From NCBI RefSeq assembly GCF_022760835.1, contig NZ_JAKTNQ010000018.1, positions 1 to 49,153 on the forward strand: a stretch of DNA of 49,153 nucleotides. Direction: 5' to 3'. Below are positions 26,519 through 34,063 of this stretch, in pieces (the stretch's first letter is position 1; every line of letters starts with the position of its first letter). The position numbers and the translations under genes are program-made. This DNA is from Thermus altitudinis (GTDB lineage: Bacteria > Deinococcota > Deinococci > Deinococcales > Thermaceae). The notes under the pieces were generated by a model that was not told where the DNA came from, made no database searches, and saw only the letters and a list, made by a program, of their open reading frames with translations.

Positions 26519-26549
26519 ACTTTACAAGGAAAGGGGCTTAGGCTAAAGT
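26519..26549. promoter_or_regulatory. Interlocked divergent promoters for dnaJ and the aminotransferase leader
   Basis: ACTTTA (26519-26524) and TAAAGT (26544-26549) form an exact inverted repeat. Rightward: TTTACA (26521-26526), 17 bp, TAAAGT. Leftward: TTTAGC (26547-26542), 17 bp, TAAAGT (26524-26519). Each direction's -10 overlaps the other's -35. Confidence 0.7.
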
Positions 26550-26557
26550 GTTCCCCA

Positions 26558-26584
26558 ATGAGGCTCCTGCGAGCTATCCGGTAG
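26558..26584 (+). CDS. Leader peptide MRLLRAIR ahead of the aminotransferase
   Basis: Eight codons plus TAG. ATG starts 9 nt after the -10, so it is near the transcript's 5' end. Three of eight residues are Arg, encoded AGG, CGA and CGG, and two are Leu. The stop codon touches the first of two mutually exclusive hairpins. The reading as an attenuation peptide comes from layout alone. Confidence 0.6.
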   Translation: MRLLRAIR

Positions 26585-26638
26585 GGGGCCCCTTCCTGCG
26601 GGAAGGGCCCCCCCGGTCTGGCCGCGGGGGCTTTTCTT
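26584..26638 (+). promoter_or_regulatory. Attenuator: antiterminator/terminator hairpins before the aminotransferase
   Basis: Hairpin A (26584-26612) has a 12-bp stem with one bulged C and a TGCG loop. Hairpin B pairs 26607-26612 with 26626-26631, plus an inner CGG/CCG, and is followed by TTTTCTT. A and B both need 26607-26612, so only one can form. B looks like an intrinsic terminator. Confidence 0.6.
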
Positions 26639-26671
26639 ATGCCCGCTTCCCACGGGCGTAGAGGAGGCGAG

Positions 26672-27733
26672 ATGCTGCTTCTGACCCCTGGACCCACCCC
26701 CATCCCGGAACGTGTGCAGAAGGCCCTTATGCGCCCCATGCGCGGCCACCTAGACCCCGAGGTGCTGGCGGTGAACCGAGCCATCCAGGAGAGGCTCCGC
26801 TGGCTTTTTGACCCCGGAGAAGGAGCCTTGGTGGCCGCTTTGGCGGGCTCGGGAAGCCTGGGCATGGAGGCCGGCCTGGCCAACCTGGATCGGGGCCCTG
26901 TTTTGGTGCTGGTGAACGGGGCCTTCTCCCGAAGGGTGGCGGAGATGGCCCAGGTGCACGGCCTGGAGCCCACGGTTTTGGAGTTTCCCCCGGGCGAGCC
27001 TGTGGACCCGGAGGCCGTGGCCCAGGCCCTAAGGGAAAGGCCCTACCGCATGGTGGCCCTGGTGCACGGGGAAACCTCCACCGGGGTGCTGAACCCGGCC
27101 CGGGAGATCGGGGCCCTGGCCCAGGAGGCCGGGGCCCTTTTCTTTTTGGATGCCGTCACCACCCTGGGGATGCTTCCCTTCTCCATGCGGGAGATGGGGG
27201 TGGACTACGTCTTCACAGGGAGCCAGAAGTGCCTCTCCGCCCCCCCGGGTTTGGCCCCGGTGGCGGTGAGCCTCGAGGCCCGGCGGGCCTTCACCGCTAG
27301 GCGGGGCTGGTACCTGGACCTGGAGCGGGTGGCGGAGCATTGGGAGCGGGGGGGGTACCATCACACCACCCCGGTCCTCCTGCACTACGCCCTTCTGGAG
27401 GCCCTGGACCTGGTCCTGGAGGAGGGGGTGGAGGCCCGCCAAAAGCGGGCCCAGGAGGTGTACGCCTGGCTCCTTGGGGAGCTGGAGGAGCGGGGCTTTC
27501 GCCTCTACCCCAAGGCCAGCCCCTTGCCCACCGTTTTGGTGGTGCGCCCCCCCCAAGGGGTGGAGGCGGATCGCCTGGTGAAAGGCCTTTACGCCCAAGG
27601 GGTGGCGGTGGCGGGGGGGATCGGGCCCACCCGGGGCCAGGTGCTGCGGCTTGGCCTCATGGGGGAGGGGGCCAGGCGGGAGCTTTACCAGGGATTCCTC
27701 GAGGCCCTGGACCGGGTCCTGGCCCTAGCGTAA
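26672..27733 (+). CDS. PLP aminotransferase of the alanine/serine-glyoxylate (class V) family
   Basis: 353 residues from the ATG at 26672 behind GAGGAGG. Class V features: [11 protein letters not shown] at the N-terminus, GSGSLGMEA for phosphate binding, [11 protein letters not shown], and the PLP lysine in [12 protein letters not shown] (about 185). Relatives use glyoxylate or other keto-acids with alanine, serine or related amino donors. The exact substrate is not readable. It is preceded by a leader peptide and attenuator. Its 3' end overlaps the convergent uppP by 9 nt. Confidence 0.85.
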   Translation: MLLLTPGPTPIPERVQKALMRPMRGHLDPEVLAVNRAIQERLRWLFDPGEGALVAALAGSGSLGMEAGLANLDRGPVLVLVNGAFSRRVAEMAQVHGLEPTVLEFPPGEPVDPEAVAQALRERPYRMVALVHGETSTGVLNPAREIGALAQEAGALFFLDAVTTLGMLPFSMREMGVDYVFTGSQKCLSAPPGLAPVAVSLEARRAFTARRGWYLDLERVAEHWERGGYHHTTPVLLHYALLEALDLVLEEGVEARQKRAQEVYAWLLGELEERGFRLYPKASPLPTVLVVRPPQGVEADRLVKGLYAQGVAVAGGIGPTRGQVLRLGLMGEGARRELYQGFLEALDRVLALA

Positions 27734-28501
27734 GAAGAAGTAGGCATAGACCAGGGCCAGGGCCATGCGGTAGAGGGCAAAGGGCCTGAAGCCGTGGCGC
27801 TCCACAAAGGAAAGCATCCAGCGCACGGTGAGGAGGGCGGTGACCAAGGCGGCGAGGAAGCCCACCACGAGGAGGGTCCAGCCCCCTTGGGGTACGGCCG
27901 GGGCGCTCTTGAAGAGGTCGTAGCCCACGGCGGCCAGCATGGTGGGCAGGGCCAGGAGGAAGCTGAACTCCGCCGCCGCCTTGCGCCTTAGGCCCAGAAG
28001 AAGTCCTCCCAGGATGGTGGCCCCGCTGCGGCTGGTGCCCGGGAAGAGGGCGGCAAGCCCCTGGAAAACCCCGATCAGGGCCACCCGGGCCCAGGGTAGC
28101 TCCAGCACATCCCCATAGCGGGCCCGTTCTGCCAGGCGGTCCGCCAGGAGGAGGACCAGGCCCACGAAGAAGAGGAAGAAGACCACGATGCCGTCATCCC
28201 CCAGGATCTTCCCCTTGATGAGGGGGTAGAGGAGGAAGCCCATGGCGGCGGTGGGTAGGAAGGCCACGCCTATGCGCAGCCAAAGGGCCCGGTCCACCGC
28301 AAAACGCCGGCCATAAAGCAGCAAAATGGCCAGGATGGCTCCCAGCTGGATGGCGATGAGGAAGGTTTTTAGGAAGGGGTCTTCCTGGATGGGCAGGCCC
28401 AGGAGGTGAAAGAGCAAGGTGAGGTGGCCGGTGGAGGACACGGGTAGGAACTCGGTGAGCCCCTCCACCACCCCCAAGAGAAGGGCTTCCCAAAGGCTCA
28501 T
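27725..28501 (-). CDS. uppP: Undecaprenyl-diphosphatase
   Basis: 258 residues of the BacA/UppP family with the two conserved loops [14 protein letters not shown] and [10 protein letters not shown] among about eight helices. It recycles undecaprenyl diphosphate to the monophosphate carrier used for peptidoglycan and exopolysaccharide. TAGCAT (28514-28509) lies 7 nt before the ATG at 28501; an upstream ATG at 28510 overlaps that hexamer. It is divergent from ispD and convergent with the aminotransferase gene. Confidence 0.93.
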   Translation of the reverse strand: MSLWEALLLGVVEGLTEFLPVSSTGHLTLLFHLLGLPIQEDPFLKTFLIAIQLGAILAILLLYGRRFAVDRALWLRIGVAFLPTAAMGFLLYPLIKGKILGDDGIVVFFLFFVGLVLLLADRLAERARYGDVLELPWARVALIGVFQGLAALFPGTSRSGATILGGLLLGLRRKAAAEFSFLLALPTMLAAVGYDLFKSAPAVPQGGWTLLVVGFLAALVTALLTVRWMLSFVERHGFRPFALYRMALALVYAYFFLR

Positions 28502-28508
28502 GGGGCCC

Positions 28509-28518
28509 ATGCTACCAT
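28509..28518. promoter_or_regulatory. Overlapping divergent -10 elements of uppP and ispD (ATGCTACCAT)
   Basis: TAGCAT on the minus strand (28514-28509) and TACCAT on the plus strand (28513-28518) share the central TA. Confidence 0.5.
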
Positions 28519-28554
28519 GGGGGCGTGGCGGCTTTGCCCGGAGGTGAGCCCGCG

Positions 28555-29193
28555 ATGTACTCCGTCCTCATCCCTGCTGCTGGGAACGGGGAGCGGCTGG
28601 GCCTAGGGCCCAAGGCCTTCCTGCGGGTGGGGGGGAAGACCCTCTTGGAGTGGGCCTTGGGGGCCTTCCAAGAGGCGGCGGAGGTCCTGGTGGCCCTTCC
28701 CCCGGGAGCGGAGGCCCCTAGGGGGCTTCGCGCCGCCTTTCTGGAGGGGGGCAGGACCCGGCAGGAGTCGGTTTCCCGCCTTTTGGAAGCGGCAAGCCTC
28801 CCCTTGGTCCTGGTGCACGATGTGGCCCGGCCCTTCGTGAGCCGGGGGCTGATAGGGCGGGTCCTCGAGGCCACCCGCACCACGGGGGCCGCGGTGCCGG
28901 TTCTGCCCCTTCCCGACACCCTGATCCGCCCAGAGGGGGAGGCCTACGGGGAGGTGGTGCCCCGGGAGGCCCTGCGCCTGGTCCAGACCCCCCAGGGCTT
29001 CTTCACCGCTCTCCTGCGGGAGGCCCATGCCTACGCCAGGAGGCGGGGGCTGGCCGCCACCGACGACGCCCAGCTGGTGAGGGCCCTGGGGTATCCCGTG
29101 GCCCTGGTGGAAGGGGAGAGGACGGCCTTTAAGATCACCTATCCGGAGGATCTGCCTTTGGCGGAGGCGTTGGCGCAGGTATGGAACGCCTAG
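28555..29193 (+). CDS. ispD: 2-C-methyl-D-erythritol 4-phosphate cytidylyltransferase
   Basis: Third step of the MEP isoprenoid pathway. It has 212 residues from the ATG at 28555, behind GGAGGTGAG. A GTG at 28525, six nt after TACCAT, would add ten residues. CTP-binding [16 protein letters not shown], the [10 protein letters not shown] motif and [11 protein letters not shown] are visible. It overlaps ispE by 13 nt, so consecutive enzyme genes of the pathway are coupled. Confidence 0.93.
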   Translation: MYSVLIPAAGNGERLGLGPKAFLRVGGKTLLEWALGAFQEAAEVLVALPPGAEAPRGLRAAFLEGGRTRQESVSRLLEAASLPLVLVHDVARPFVSRGLIGRVLEATRTTGAAVPVLPLPDTLIRPEGEAYGEVVPREALRLVQTPQGFFTALLREAHAYARRRGLAATDDAQLVRALGYPVALVEGERTAFKITYPEDLPLAEALAQVWNA

Positions 29194-29999
29194 CGGTGGC
29201 CAAGGTGAACCTGGGCCTCTCCCTCCTCGGCAAGAGGCCGGATGGCTATCACGAGCTGCATACCCTTTTTGCCGCGCTTTCCTTCGGGGATAGGCTCTTT
29301 TTGGAACCCATCCCCGAGGGGATTGAGTTCCGCGGGCGCTACGGGCGGAGGAACCTGGCCTACCGGGCGGCGGCCGCTTACCTGGAGGCGGCAGGCTGGC
29401 CCGGGGGGGTGCGCATCGTATTGGAAAAGGCCCTACCCGAAGGGGCAGGCCTGGGCGGGGGCAGCTCGGATGCCGCCCAGGTGCTCTTGGGCCTAAAGGA
29501 GCTTTATCCCGCGGAGGTGGACCTCCAGGCCCTTGCCCTTTCCCTGGGGGCGGATGTGCCCTTCTTCCTCCGAGGGGGGGTGGCCGAGGCCCGCGGGGTG
29601 GGGGAGAGGTTAAGGCCCCTTTCCCTACCCCCTCGTTTCGTGGTGGTCTTTTCCTCGGGCCTGCGCCTTCCTACCCCCAGGGTCTATGCGGAGGTCAAGC
29701 CCCACGACTTTGGGCCCGACCTTCCCGTGGGGGAGATCCTCGAGGCCCTCGGAAGAGGGGAGGAGCCCCCCTACTGGAATAGCCTCGAGGCCCCTGCCTT
29801 CCGCCTTTATCCAGAACTCCGCCGGGTGAAGGCCAGGCTGCGGGATCAGGGGCTAAGGGGGGTGCTCATGACGGGCTCGGGTAGCGCCTTTTTTGGGTTT
29901 GCAGAGAGCGAGGACCACGCCAGGAAGGTGGCGGAAGCCCTCCGGCATTCAGGGTATGTGCGCTATGGGGTCCTGGGGGGGGAGCATGGGGCTGTTTAG
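29181..29999 (+). CDS. ispE: 4-diphosphocytidyl-2-C-methyl-D-erythritol kinase
   Basis: 272-residue GHMP kinase, the step after IspD. N-terminal AKVNLGLSLLGKRPDGYHEL, the ATP loop PEGAGLGGGSSDAA (about 90-103) and the C-terminal MTGSGSAFFG are all present. It starts within ispD and overlaps the next gene by 14 nt. Confidence 0.95.
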   Translation: MERLAVAKVNLGLSLLGKRPDGYHELHTLFAALSFGDRLFLEPIPEGIEFRGRYGRRNLAYRAAAAYLEAAGWPGGVRIVLEKALPEGAGLGGGSSDAAQVLLGLKELYPAEVDLQALALSLGADVPFFLRGGVAEARGVGERLRPLSLPPRFVVVFSSGLRLPTPRVYAEVKPHDFGPDLPVGEILEALGRGEEPPYWNSLEAPAFRLYPELRRVKARLRDQGLRGVLMTGSGSAFFGFAESEDHARKVAEALRHSGYVRYGVLGGEHGAV

Positions 30000-30555
30000 G
30001 GACCTGTTTGGCTGTTGCCCCAAGGCCCTGGAAGAGATCAAGGCCTTGTCCATCCGCTGGGATGAGGAACGCTTCGCCTTTTGGCTCAAGCAGGACTTCC
30101 CCTTTGTGGAGGCCTTATACCGGTTTCAGGTGGGGCTTTTGCGGGATGCCCCTCATCCCCACCGGGCCCCTTTGGTCCAGGCCCTCATGGCCACGGTAGA
30201 AGAGCTGGACTGGCTCCTTTCCCAAGGGGCGGATCCTAAGGAGCCGGTCCATCCGGTGCGGCAGGAGTACGTCGCCCTGCTCCAGGAGATGGAGGGGTTT
30301 TCCTATCCCTACCGCCTGGTCTTCTTCTACTTCCTGAACCACCTTTTCCTGGAGGCCTGGAACGCCCACGTGGAGGGAGATGGACCCTGGCAGGAACTTT
30401 CCCAACATTGGGCGGCTCCCGAGTTCCAAGCGGTGCTCTTTGACCTGGAGGTGATGGCCCAGGGCCAGGTGGAGGGGCTGGACCCTGGGGTGGTGGAGCG
30501 CTACCTGGCCCGCATCCTGGAGATGGAAAAGAAAGTCTGGAGCCTCCTCCTTTAG
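29986..30555 (+). CDS. TenA/PqqC-like (thiaminase II fold) protein
   Basis: 189 residues, almost all helical, with aromatic-rich segments (FAFWLKQDFPFVEALYRFQV, YPYRLVFFYFLNHLFLEAW) in the pattern of the TenA/THI-4/PqqC heme-oxygenase-like fold. It starts inside ispE behind a run of G and A (GGGGGGGAGC). I do not see the catalytic Cys pattern of true thiaminase II clearly enough to assign activity. Between ispE and the convergent carD gene, it is the last gene of the ispDE message. Confidence 0.6.
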   Translation: MGLFRDLFGCCPKALEEIKALSIRWDEERFAFWLKQDFPFVEALYRFQVGLLRDAPHPHRAPLVQALMATVEELDWLLSQGADPKEPVHPVRQEYVALLQEMEGFSYPYRLVFFYFLNHLFLEAWNAHVEGDGPWQELSQHWAAPEFQAVLFDLEVMAQGQVEGLDPGVVERYLARILEMEKKVWSLLL

Positions 30556-30574
30556 GCGGAGGCGGGAGGGGAAA

Positions 30575-30595
30575 GGGCCCCGGATTCCGGGGCCC
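30575..30595. terminator. Hairpin between convergent TenA-like gene and carD
   Basis: GGGCCCCGG (30575-30583) pairs with CCGGGGCCC (30587-30595) around ATT. On the minus strand it is followed by TTTCCCC, so it suits the carD message better. Confidence 0.55.
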
Positions 30596-30615
30596 CTGGT
30601 CGGCCAAGCGTTTCC

Positions 30616-31110
30616 TCAGTTCAGTTCTTCGCCCCAGGCCTCCTCAAAGAGGCGCTTGGCTTCTTGGACGGTTATCTCCAAGGTCTGGGAAACTTCTTCC
30701 GCCAGCAGGTAGATGGCCCGCCTTAGGGCCTGGCGGTCCAGGTCCGGCAGGCCCCGCTCCAGCTCCCAAGCCCTGAGCTGGCCCGCCATCTGGGCGATGC
30801 GGTAAGGGTTCCCGTCCGCCAGGATCTCGCTGGTCTTGCGATGCCGGGCGGCCCACTGCTTGGGCAGGGGCATGCGCCCATTTTTGAGGAGGTCCAGGAT
30901 CACCGGTACCTCCTCAGGGGCCAGGGCTTTGCGCATGCCCACGCTTTGGGGGGCTTCCACGGGTACGTAGGCCTTGGAGCGGGAACCGGGGAAGTCCACC
31001 TGGTAGTAGGCCCGACTTACTCCGCTCACGCTCCGTTGGGCTATGCCCGCCACCACGCCAACCCCGTAAGGGGGCAGGACCACCTTGTCGCCGGGACGGA
31101 ACTCTTTCAC
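30616..31110 (-). CDS. carD: CarD-family RNA polymerase-binding transcription factor
   Basis: 164 residues from GTG 31110. The N-terminal RNAP-interacting Tudor-like domain starts FRPGDKVVLPPYGVGVVAGI. The C-terminal helical domain (about 70-164) contacts the upstream edge of the promoter bubble and stabilises open complexes. Length and sequence fit the structurally studied Thermus CarD. The start overlaps the stop of the TetR gene as GTGA, so translation is coupled. Confidence 0.93.
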   Translation of the reverse strand: MKEFRPGDKVVLPPYGVGVVAGIAQRSVSGVSRAYYQVDFPGSRSKAYVPVEAPQSVGMRKALAPEEVPVILDLLKNGRMPLPKQWAARHRKTSEILADGNPYRIAQMAGQLRAWELERGLPDLDRQALRRAIYLLAEEVSQTLEITVQEAKRLFEEAWGEELN

Positions 31111-31676
31111 GGCGCCACTCCTTTCCGGAGCACCTCTAGGAGATGCTCCAAATAAGCCTCTACCTCTAGCTGAGGCGTACACCCCAAGGCCGCGATCACG
31201 TGGGCGGTGGCCCTGGGGGAAAGCCCCGGGCGCACGGCTCCTTCCTCCTGGCCGCTTCGCACCAGCTCCTCCAAAAGGTCCAGGTAGTGCTGGTGAAGCC
31301 CTTTGAGCCAAGGGGTGGGGTCCTCCATGGCCTCCCGGGCTACCGCGGCCCACAGGCCTCGCCATTCGGCGATCCAGGCCAAGCGCTTTTGCAAGAGGGC
31401 TTCCAGGCGCACAAAAAAGGGCGCCTTTTGGCGCACCACCTCCTCCACCTCCCGGTAGAAGGCCCAGGTCCTTTCCTCCACCAGGTTTTTCAAGAGGTCC
31501 TTCTTGTCGCGGAAGTACAGGTAGATGGTGCCCTTGCCCACCTCCGCCCGCCGGGCCACCTCCTCCATCTTCAGCCCGGAAAGCCCCATCTCCCGGAGGA
31601 TTTCCAAGGTGGCCTCGAGGATGGCCCTCCTCTTGTCCTTGGATAAGGCCCCCGGGGGGGATACCATCGCGGCCAC
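31107..31676 (-). CDS. TetR-family transcriptional regulator
   Basis: 189 residues from GTG 31676, which lies 7 nt after TAGACT (31689-31684). An in-frame ATG three codons later is the alternative. The N-terminal HTH is clear (ILREMGLSGLKMEEVARRAE, then VGKGTIYLYFRDKKDLL). The C-terminal ligand domain is unassigned. It is the first gene of a two-gene message with carD and faces the cyanophycinase-like gene, a possible target. Confidence 0.88.
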   Translation of the reverse strand: MAAMVSPPGALSKDKRRAILEATLEILREMGLSGLKMEEVARRAEVGKGTIYLYFRDKKDLLKNLVEERTWAFYREVEEVVRQKAPFFVRLEALLQKRLAWIAEWRGLWAAVAREAMEDPTPWLKGLHQHYLDLLEELVRSGQEEGAVRPGLSPRATAHVIAALGCTPQLEVEAYLEHLLEVLRKGVAP

Positions 31677-31748
31677 GCCCTCAAGTCTACCACACCACCC
31701 TTTTCCTTTCATGAGGAGGGCATTACCCTAGGGGTATAGGAGGTCGGT

Positions 31749-32462
31749 ATGCGCCAGGGCTTTTTCGCCTTGCTGACCGCCGATCCCCTTCGGGGGGCCT
31801 TGCGTCCGGTGGAGGCCAGGCTCCTGGAGGAGGCCCGGGGGGAGGCCCTCTTTTTGGTGCCCTATCCCTTGCGGGACCTGGCGGAGGCCTGGCGGTTGGC
31901 CTACCGCAGCCTGGGCCTCAGGCAGGGACGGGTGCTCTATCTCAGGCGCCGGGAGGAGGCCTTTGATCCCCTGGTGGCCCAGGCAGTGGCCCAAAGCCCC
32001 CTGGTCTTCTTGGCCGCGGAGGGATTGCCGGAGTTTTTGGATCTAATACGGGGAAGCCCGCTCCTTCAGGCCCTTTTGGAGGTTCACCGGCAGGGGGGTG
32101 GGGTGGTGGCCTTGGGGGAGGCGGCGGGCCTCCTGGGGGAGGCGGCCTTCTACTCCCTGGAAGGGGAGGTGAGGGCCGCCTTGGGCCTGGCCCTTCTCCG
32201 GGGCCTGGTCTTCCTCCCCCGGGTGGAGGAACGGGGGCGGTTTCTGGCCCTTTCCCGCCTGGTGGCCGACAACCCGGACCTGGTGGGCCTGGGCCTATTG
32301 GAAAACACCGCCCTCCGCCTTCTTAGGGGCTTGGGCGAGGTCTGGGCGGGGGAGGTCACCTTGGTGGATGCCGGAGGGGCGGAGTACACGGGCCGGGGGG
32401 TTAAGGGGCTACGGATGGATGTCCTGTCGGCGGGGGAGCGTTTTCCCCTGCCTGCCCTTTAG
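31749..32462 (+). CDS. Cyanophycinase-like (peptidase S51 fold) protein lacking the nucleophile Ser
   Basis: 237 residues. Parts align by eye with cyanophycinases: FLAAEGLPEFLDLIRGSPLL resembles the GG(D/N)Q...L..T.L region, and GLGLLENTALRL matches the GxGxxEDTAL motif. The nucleophile elbow, normally GTSAGA, reads ALGEAAG, with Glu in place of Ser. Activity as an isoaspartyl peptidase is therefore unlikely. AGGAGGT stands 4 nt before the ATG, and TATAGG (31735-31740) overlaps it. It diverges from the TetR gene. Confidence 0.65.
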   Translation: MRQGFFALLTADPLRGALRPVEARLLEEARGEALFLVPYPLRDLAEAWRLAYRSLGLRQGRVLYLRRREEAFDPLVAQAVAQSPLVFLAAEGLPEFLDLIRGSPLLQALLEVHRQGGGVVALGEAAGLLGEAAFYSLEGEVRAALGLALLRGLVFLPRVEERGRFLALSRLVADNPDLVGLGLLENTALRLLRGLGEVWAGEVTLVDAGGAEYTGRGVKGLRMDVLSAGERFPLPAL

Positions 32463-32471
32463 GATGGCCCT

Positions 32472-32972
32472 ATGCCCTCGGGGCGGGTGCACGAGGCCAT
32501 CAACCTGACGGTCCTGGGCGGGGTGGCAGTGGCCTACCTGGCCTATGGGGGTTCCCCGGAGGAGCCCAGGGCTTTGGCCTTTGCCCTGGCCTACCTGGCG
32601 GGGACCTTTCTCCTCTCCCCGGACCTGGACTTGGCGGAGAAGGGGACGCGTTCCCAACGCCGTTGGGGCCTCTTGGGCCTCCTTTGGCGCCCTTACGGAT
32701 GGCTATTCCGCCACCGGGGGCTTTCCCACACCTGGGTGCTGGGGCCCTTGACCCGGCTGGGGTACCTGGTGGGGCTCCTTGGGGGCTTGGCGGTTCTGGC
32801 CCAAGGCCTCGCGGGGTATCTGGGCATGGGGTTTTCCCTGAGGCTACCCTCTTGGCCTTGGGAGGTTTGGGGTTTTGCCCTTTTGGGCTACTACTTTTCC
32901 CAATGGCTTCACCTGGTGGCGGATGGCATCTGGCCGGACCACGATCTGAAAAGGTTACGGCGGCCAAGGTGA
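32472..32972 (+). CDS. DUF2227-type membrane protein (YdjM/metal-dependent hydrolase-like)
   Basis: 166 residues. Conserved polar motifs within a hydrophobic protein include PSGRVHEAIN, LLSPDLDLAEKGT, FRHRGLSHTW and WLHLVADGIWPDHD. The His/Asp pattern resembles the YdjM/DUF457 and DUF2227 families of predicted membrane metal-binding proteins. It follows the S51-like gene by 9 bp, probably in one message. Function unknown. Confidence 0.7.
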   Translation: MPSGRVHEAINLTVLGGVAVAYLAYGGSPEEPRALAFALAYLAGTFLLSPDLDLAEKGTRSQRRWGLLGLLWRPYGWLFRHRGLSHTWVLGPLTRLGYLVGLLGGLAVLAQGLAGYLGMGFSLRLPSWPWEVWGFALLGYYFSQWLHLVADGIWPDHDLKRLRRPR

Positions 32973-32977
32973 GATGG

Positions 32978-33007
32978 TTTACACACCCACCCCCGCTAGG
33001 GTACACA
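32978..33007 (+). promoter_or_regulatory. Promoter of the TlpA-like gene
   Basis: TTTACA (32978-32983) and TACACA (33002-33007) are 18 bp apart, and the ATG follows at 33016. Confidence 0.45.
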
Positions 33008-33015
33008 ATGGAGGC

Positions 33016-33498
33016 ATGCTAGGGCGTTGGGTGGGGTGGCTTGTGCTTCTGGGTTTGGCCCTTGCGGTGGGGCTGGGCCAGCGCCTGCCTGAGTTTTCCC
33101 TTTTGGATCCCAAGGGGAACCTGGTTACCCCTGCCACCATGAAGAAGCCTGCGGTCATCGTCTTCTGGGCCAGCTGGTGCCCGGTGTGCCGGGCGGAGTT
33201 CCCTGGGCTTCACCGGGTGGCGGAGGAGACCAAGGTGCCCTTCTACGTGATCAGCCGAGAGCCCAAGGACACCCGGGAGGTGGTGCTGGAGTACATGAAG
33301 GCCTACCCCCGCTTCCTTCCCCTTCTGGCCTCGGAGAAGGACAAGCCCCACGAGGTGGCCAACCGTTTCAAGGTGGTGGGCCAGCCCTGGACCTTCGTGG
33401 TGGACGCGGAGGGAAAGGTGGTGGCCCTATTCGCCGGGCGGGCTGGGCGGGAAGCCTTGCTGGATGCCCTCCTCCTGGCCGGGGTGGAGCTGCCATAG
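33016..33498 (+). CDS. Exported TlpA/ResA-like thioredoxin
   Basis: 160 residues from the ATG at 33016 with GGAG just upstream. An N-terminal signal or anchor (WVGWLVLLGLALAVGLG) precedes a thioredoxin fold with active site WCPVC (Cys about 55 and 58) and the cis-Pro region VGQPWTFVVD. It likely reduces extracytoplasmic disulfides, for example during cytochrome c maturation, which fits the multi-heme act genes 750 bp downstream. That link is inference. Its 3' end overlaps the opposing tsaE by 72 nt. Confidence 0.85.
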   Translation: MLGRWVGWLVLLGLALAVGLGQRLPEFSLLDPKGNLVTPATMKKPAVIVFWASWCPVCRAEFPGLHRVAEETKVPFYVISREPKDTREVVLEYMKAYPRFLPLLASEKDKPHEVANRFKVVGQPWTFVVDAEGKVVALFAGRAGREALLDALLLAGVELP

Positions 33499-33897
33499 CT
33501 GGGCGAGGCGCACCTCCCCTTGGGGGGTGAGGCGGAGGAGGAAGTCGGCCCCTAGGGCCTCGGGATCCCCCCACTCCACCAGCACCAGGCGGGCTCCCTC
33601 CCGGGAGGCTTCCAGCTGGGGAAGGAGAAGGGCGGGGTCCTTAAGGCGGTAGAGGTCGGCGTGCACCAGGGGGCCTTCGGAGGTGGGGTAGGTGTGGATC
33701 AAGGTGTAGCTGGGGCTCGTGACCCTTCCCCCAAAGCCCAAGGCCTGGGCCAGGAAGCGGACGAAGGTGGTCTTGCCTGCCCCTAAGGGCCCTTGCAGGA
33801 CCACCAGGCTTCCTTCCGGCAACAGGGGCAGGACCTCCCCGGCCAGGGCCTGGGTGTCCTCGAGGGTCTTAAGGGTGCGCTCCAGGAGAAGCCCCAT
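33427..33897 (-). CDS. tsaE: tRNA threonylcarbamoyladenosine biosynthesis ATPase TsaE
   Basis: 156 residues. Walker A GPLGAGKTTFVRFLAQALG (about 37-55), VTSPSYTLIHTY and HADLYRL are TsaE hallmarks. It works with TsaB and TsaD to make t6A37 in tRNAs reading ANN codons. The ATG at 33897 lies just after the terminator of the tRNA-Leu gene. The last 72 nt are antisense to the TlpA-like gene. Confidence 0.92.
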   Translation of the reverse strand: MGLLLERTLKTLEDTQALAGEVLPLLPEGSLVVLQGPLGAGKTTFVRFLAQALGFGGRVTSPSYTLIHTYPTSEGPLVHADLYRLKDPALLLPQLEASREGARLVLVEWGDPEALGADFLLRLTPQGEVRLAQLWQLHPGQEEGIQQGFPPSPPGE

Positions 33898-33899
33898 AA

Positions 33900-33924
33900 A
33901 GAAAAAGGCCCCTCAGGGCCTTTT
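33900..33924 (-). terminator. Terminator of tRNA-Leu
   Basis: On the minus strand AAAAGGCCC and GGGCCTTTT pair around a four-base loop, followed by TTTTTC. It ends only a few bases before the tsaE start codon. Confidence 0.7.
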
Positions 33925-34010
33925 GGTGCCGGGAGCGGGACTTGAACCCGCACGCCCTTGCGGGCACCACCCCCTCAAGATGGCGTGTCTACCAGTTCCA
34001 CCATCCCGGC
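33924..34010 (-). tRNA. tRNA-Leu (anticodon GAG)
   Basis: 87 nt on the minus strand with a seven-base acceptor stem GCCGGGA/TCCCGGC, discriminator A and encoded CCA. The anticodon arm CCATC-TTGAGGG-GGTGG gives anticodon GAG. A long variable arm (GCCCGCAAGGGC) marks a class II tRNA. The T arm is GCGGGTTCAAGTCCCGC. It reads CUC/CUU leucine codons. Confidence 0.93.
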
Positions 34011-34035
34011 AGGGCGCGCCTTACGCGCAAGCTTC

Positions 34036-34063
34036 AGTTTAACAAAAGCCCTTCGGTTGTCAA
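34036..34063 (-). promoter_or_regulatory. Promoter of tRNA-Leu
   Basis: On the minus strand TTGACA (34063-34058) and TAAACT (34041-34036) are 16 bp apart, about 26 nt upstream of the mature 5' end. Confidence 0.75.

Noticed and set aside
26581..26671. A metabolite riboswitch or T-box in the aminotransferase leader
   Set aside because: No T-box core or known aptamer consensus is visible; the short ORF with paired hairpins explains the layout better.
28525..28554. GTG start for ispD six nt after TACCAT
   Set aside because: IspD proteins normally begin right before the SVxIPAAG strand, and ATG 28555 has a GGAGGTGAG site. The GTG remains possible if the message is leaderless.
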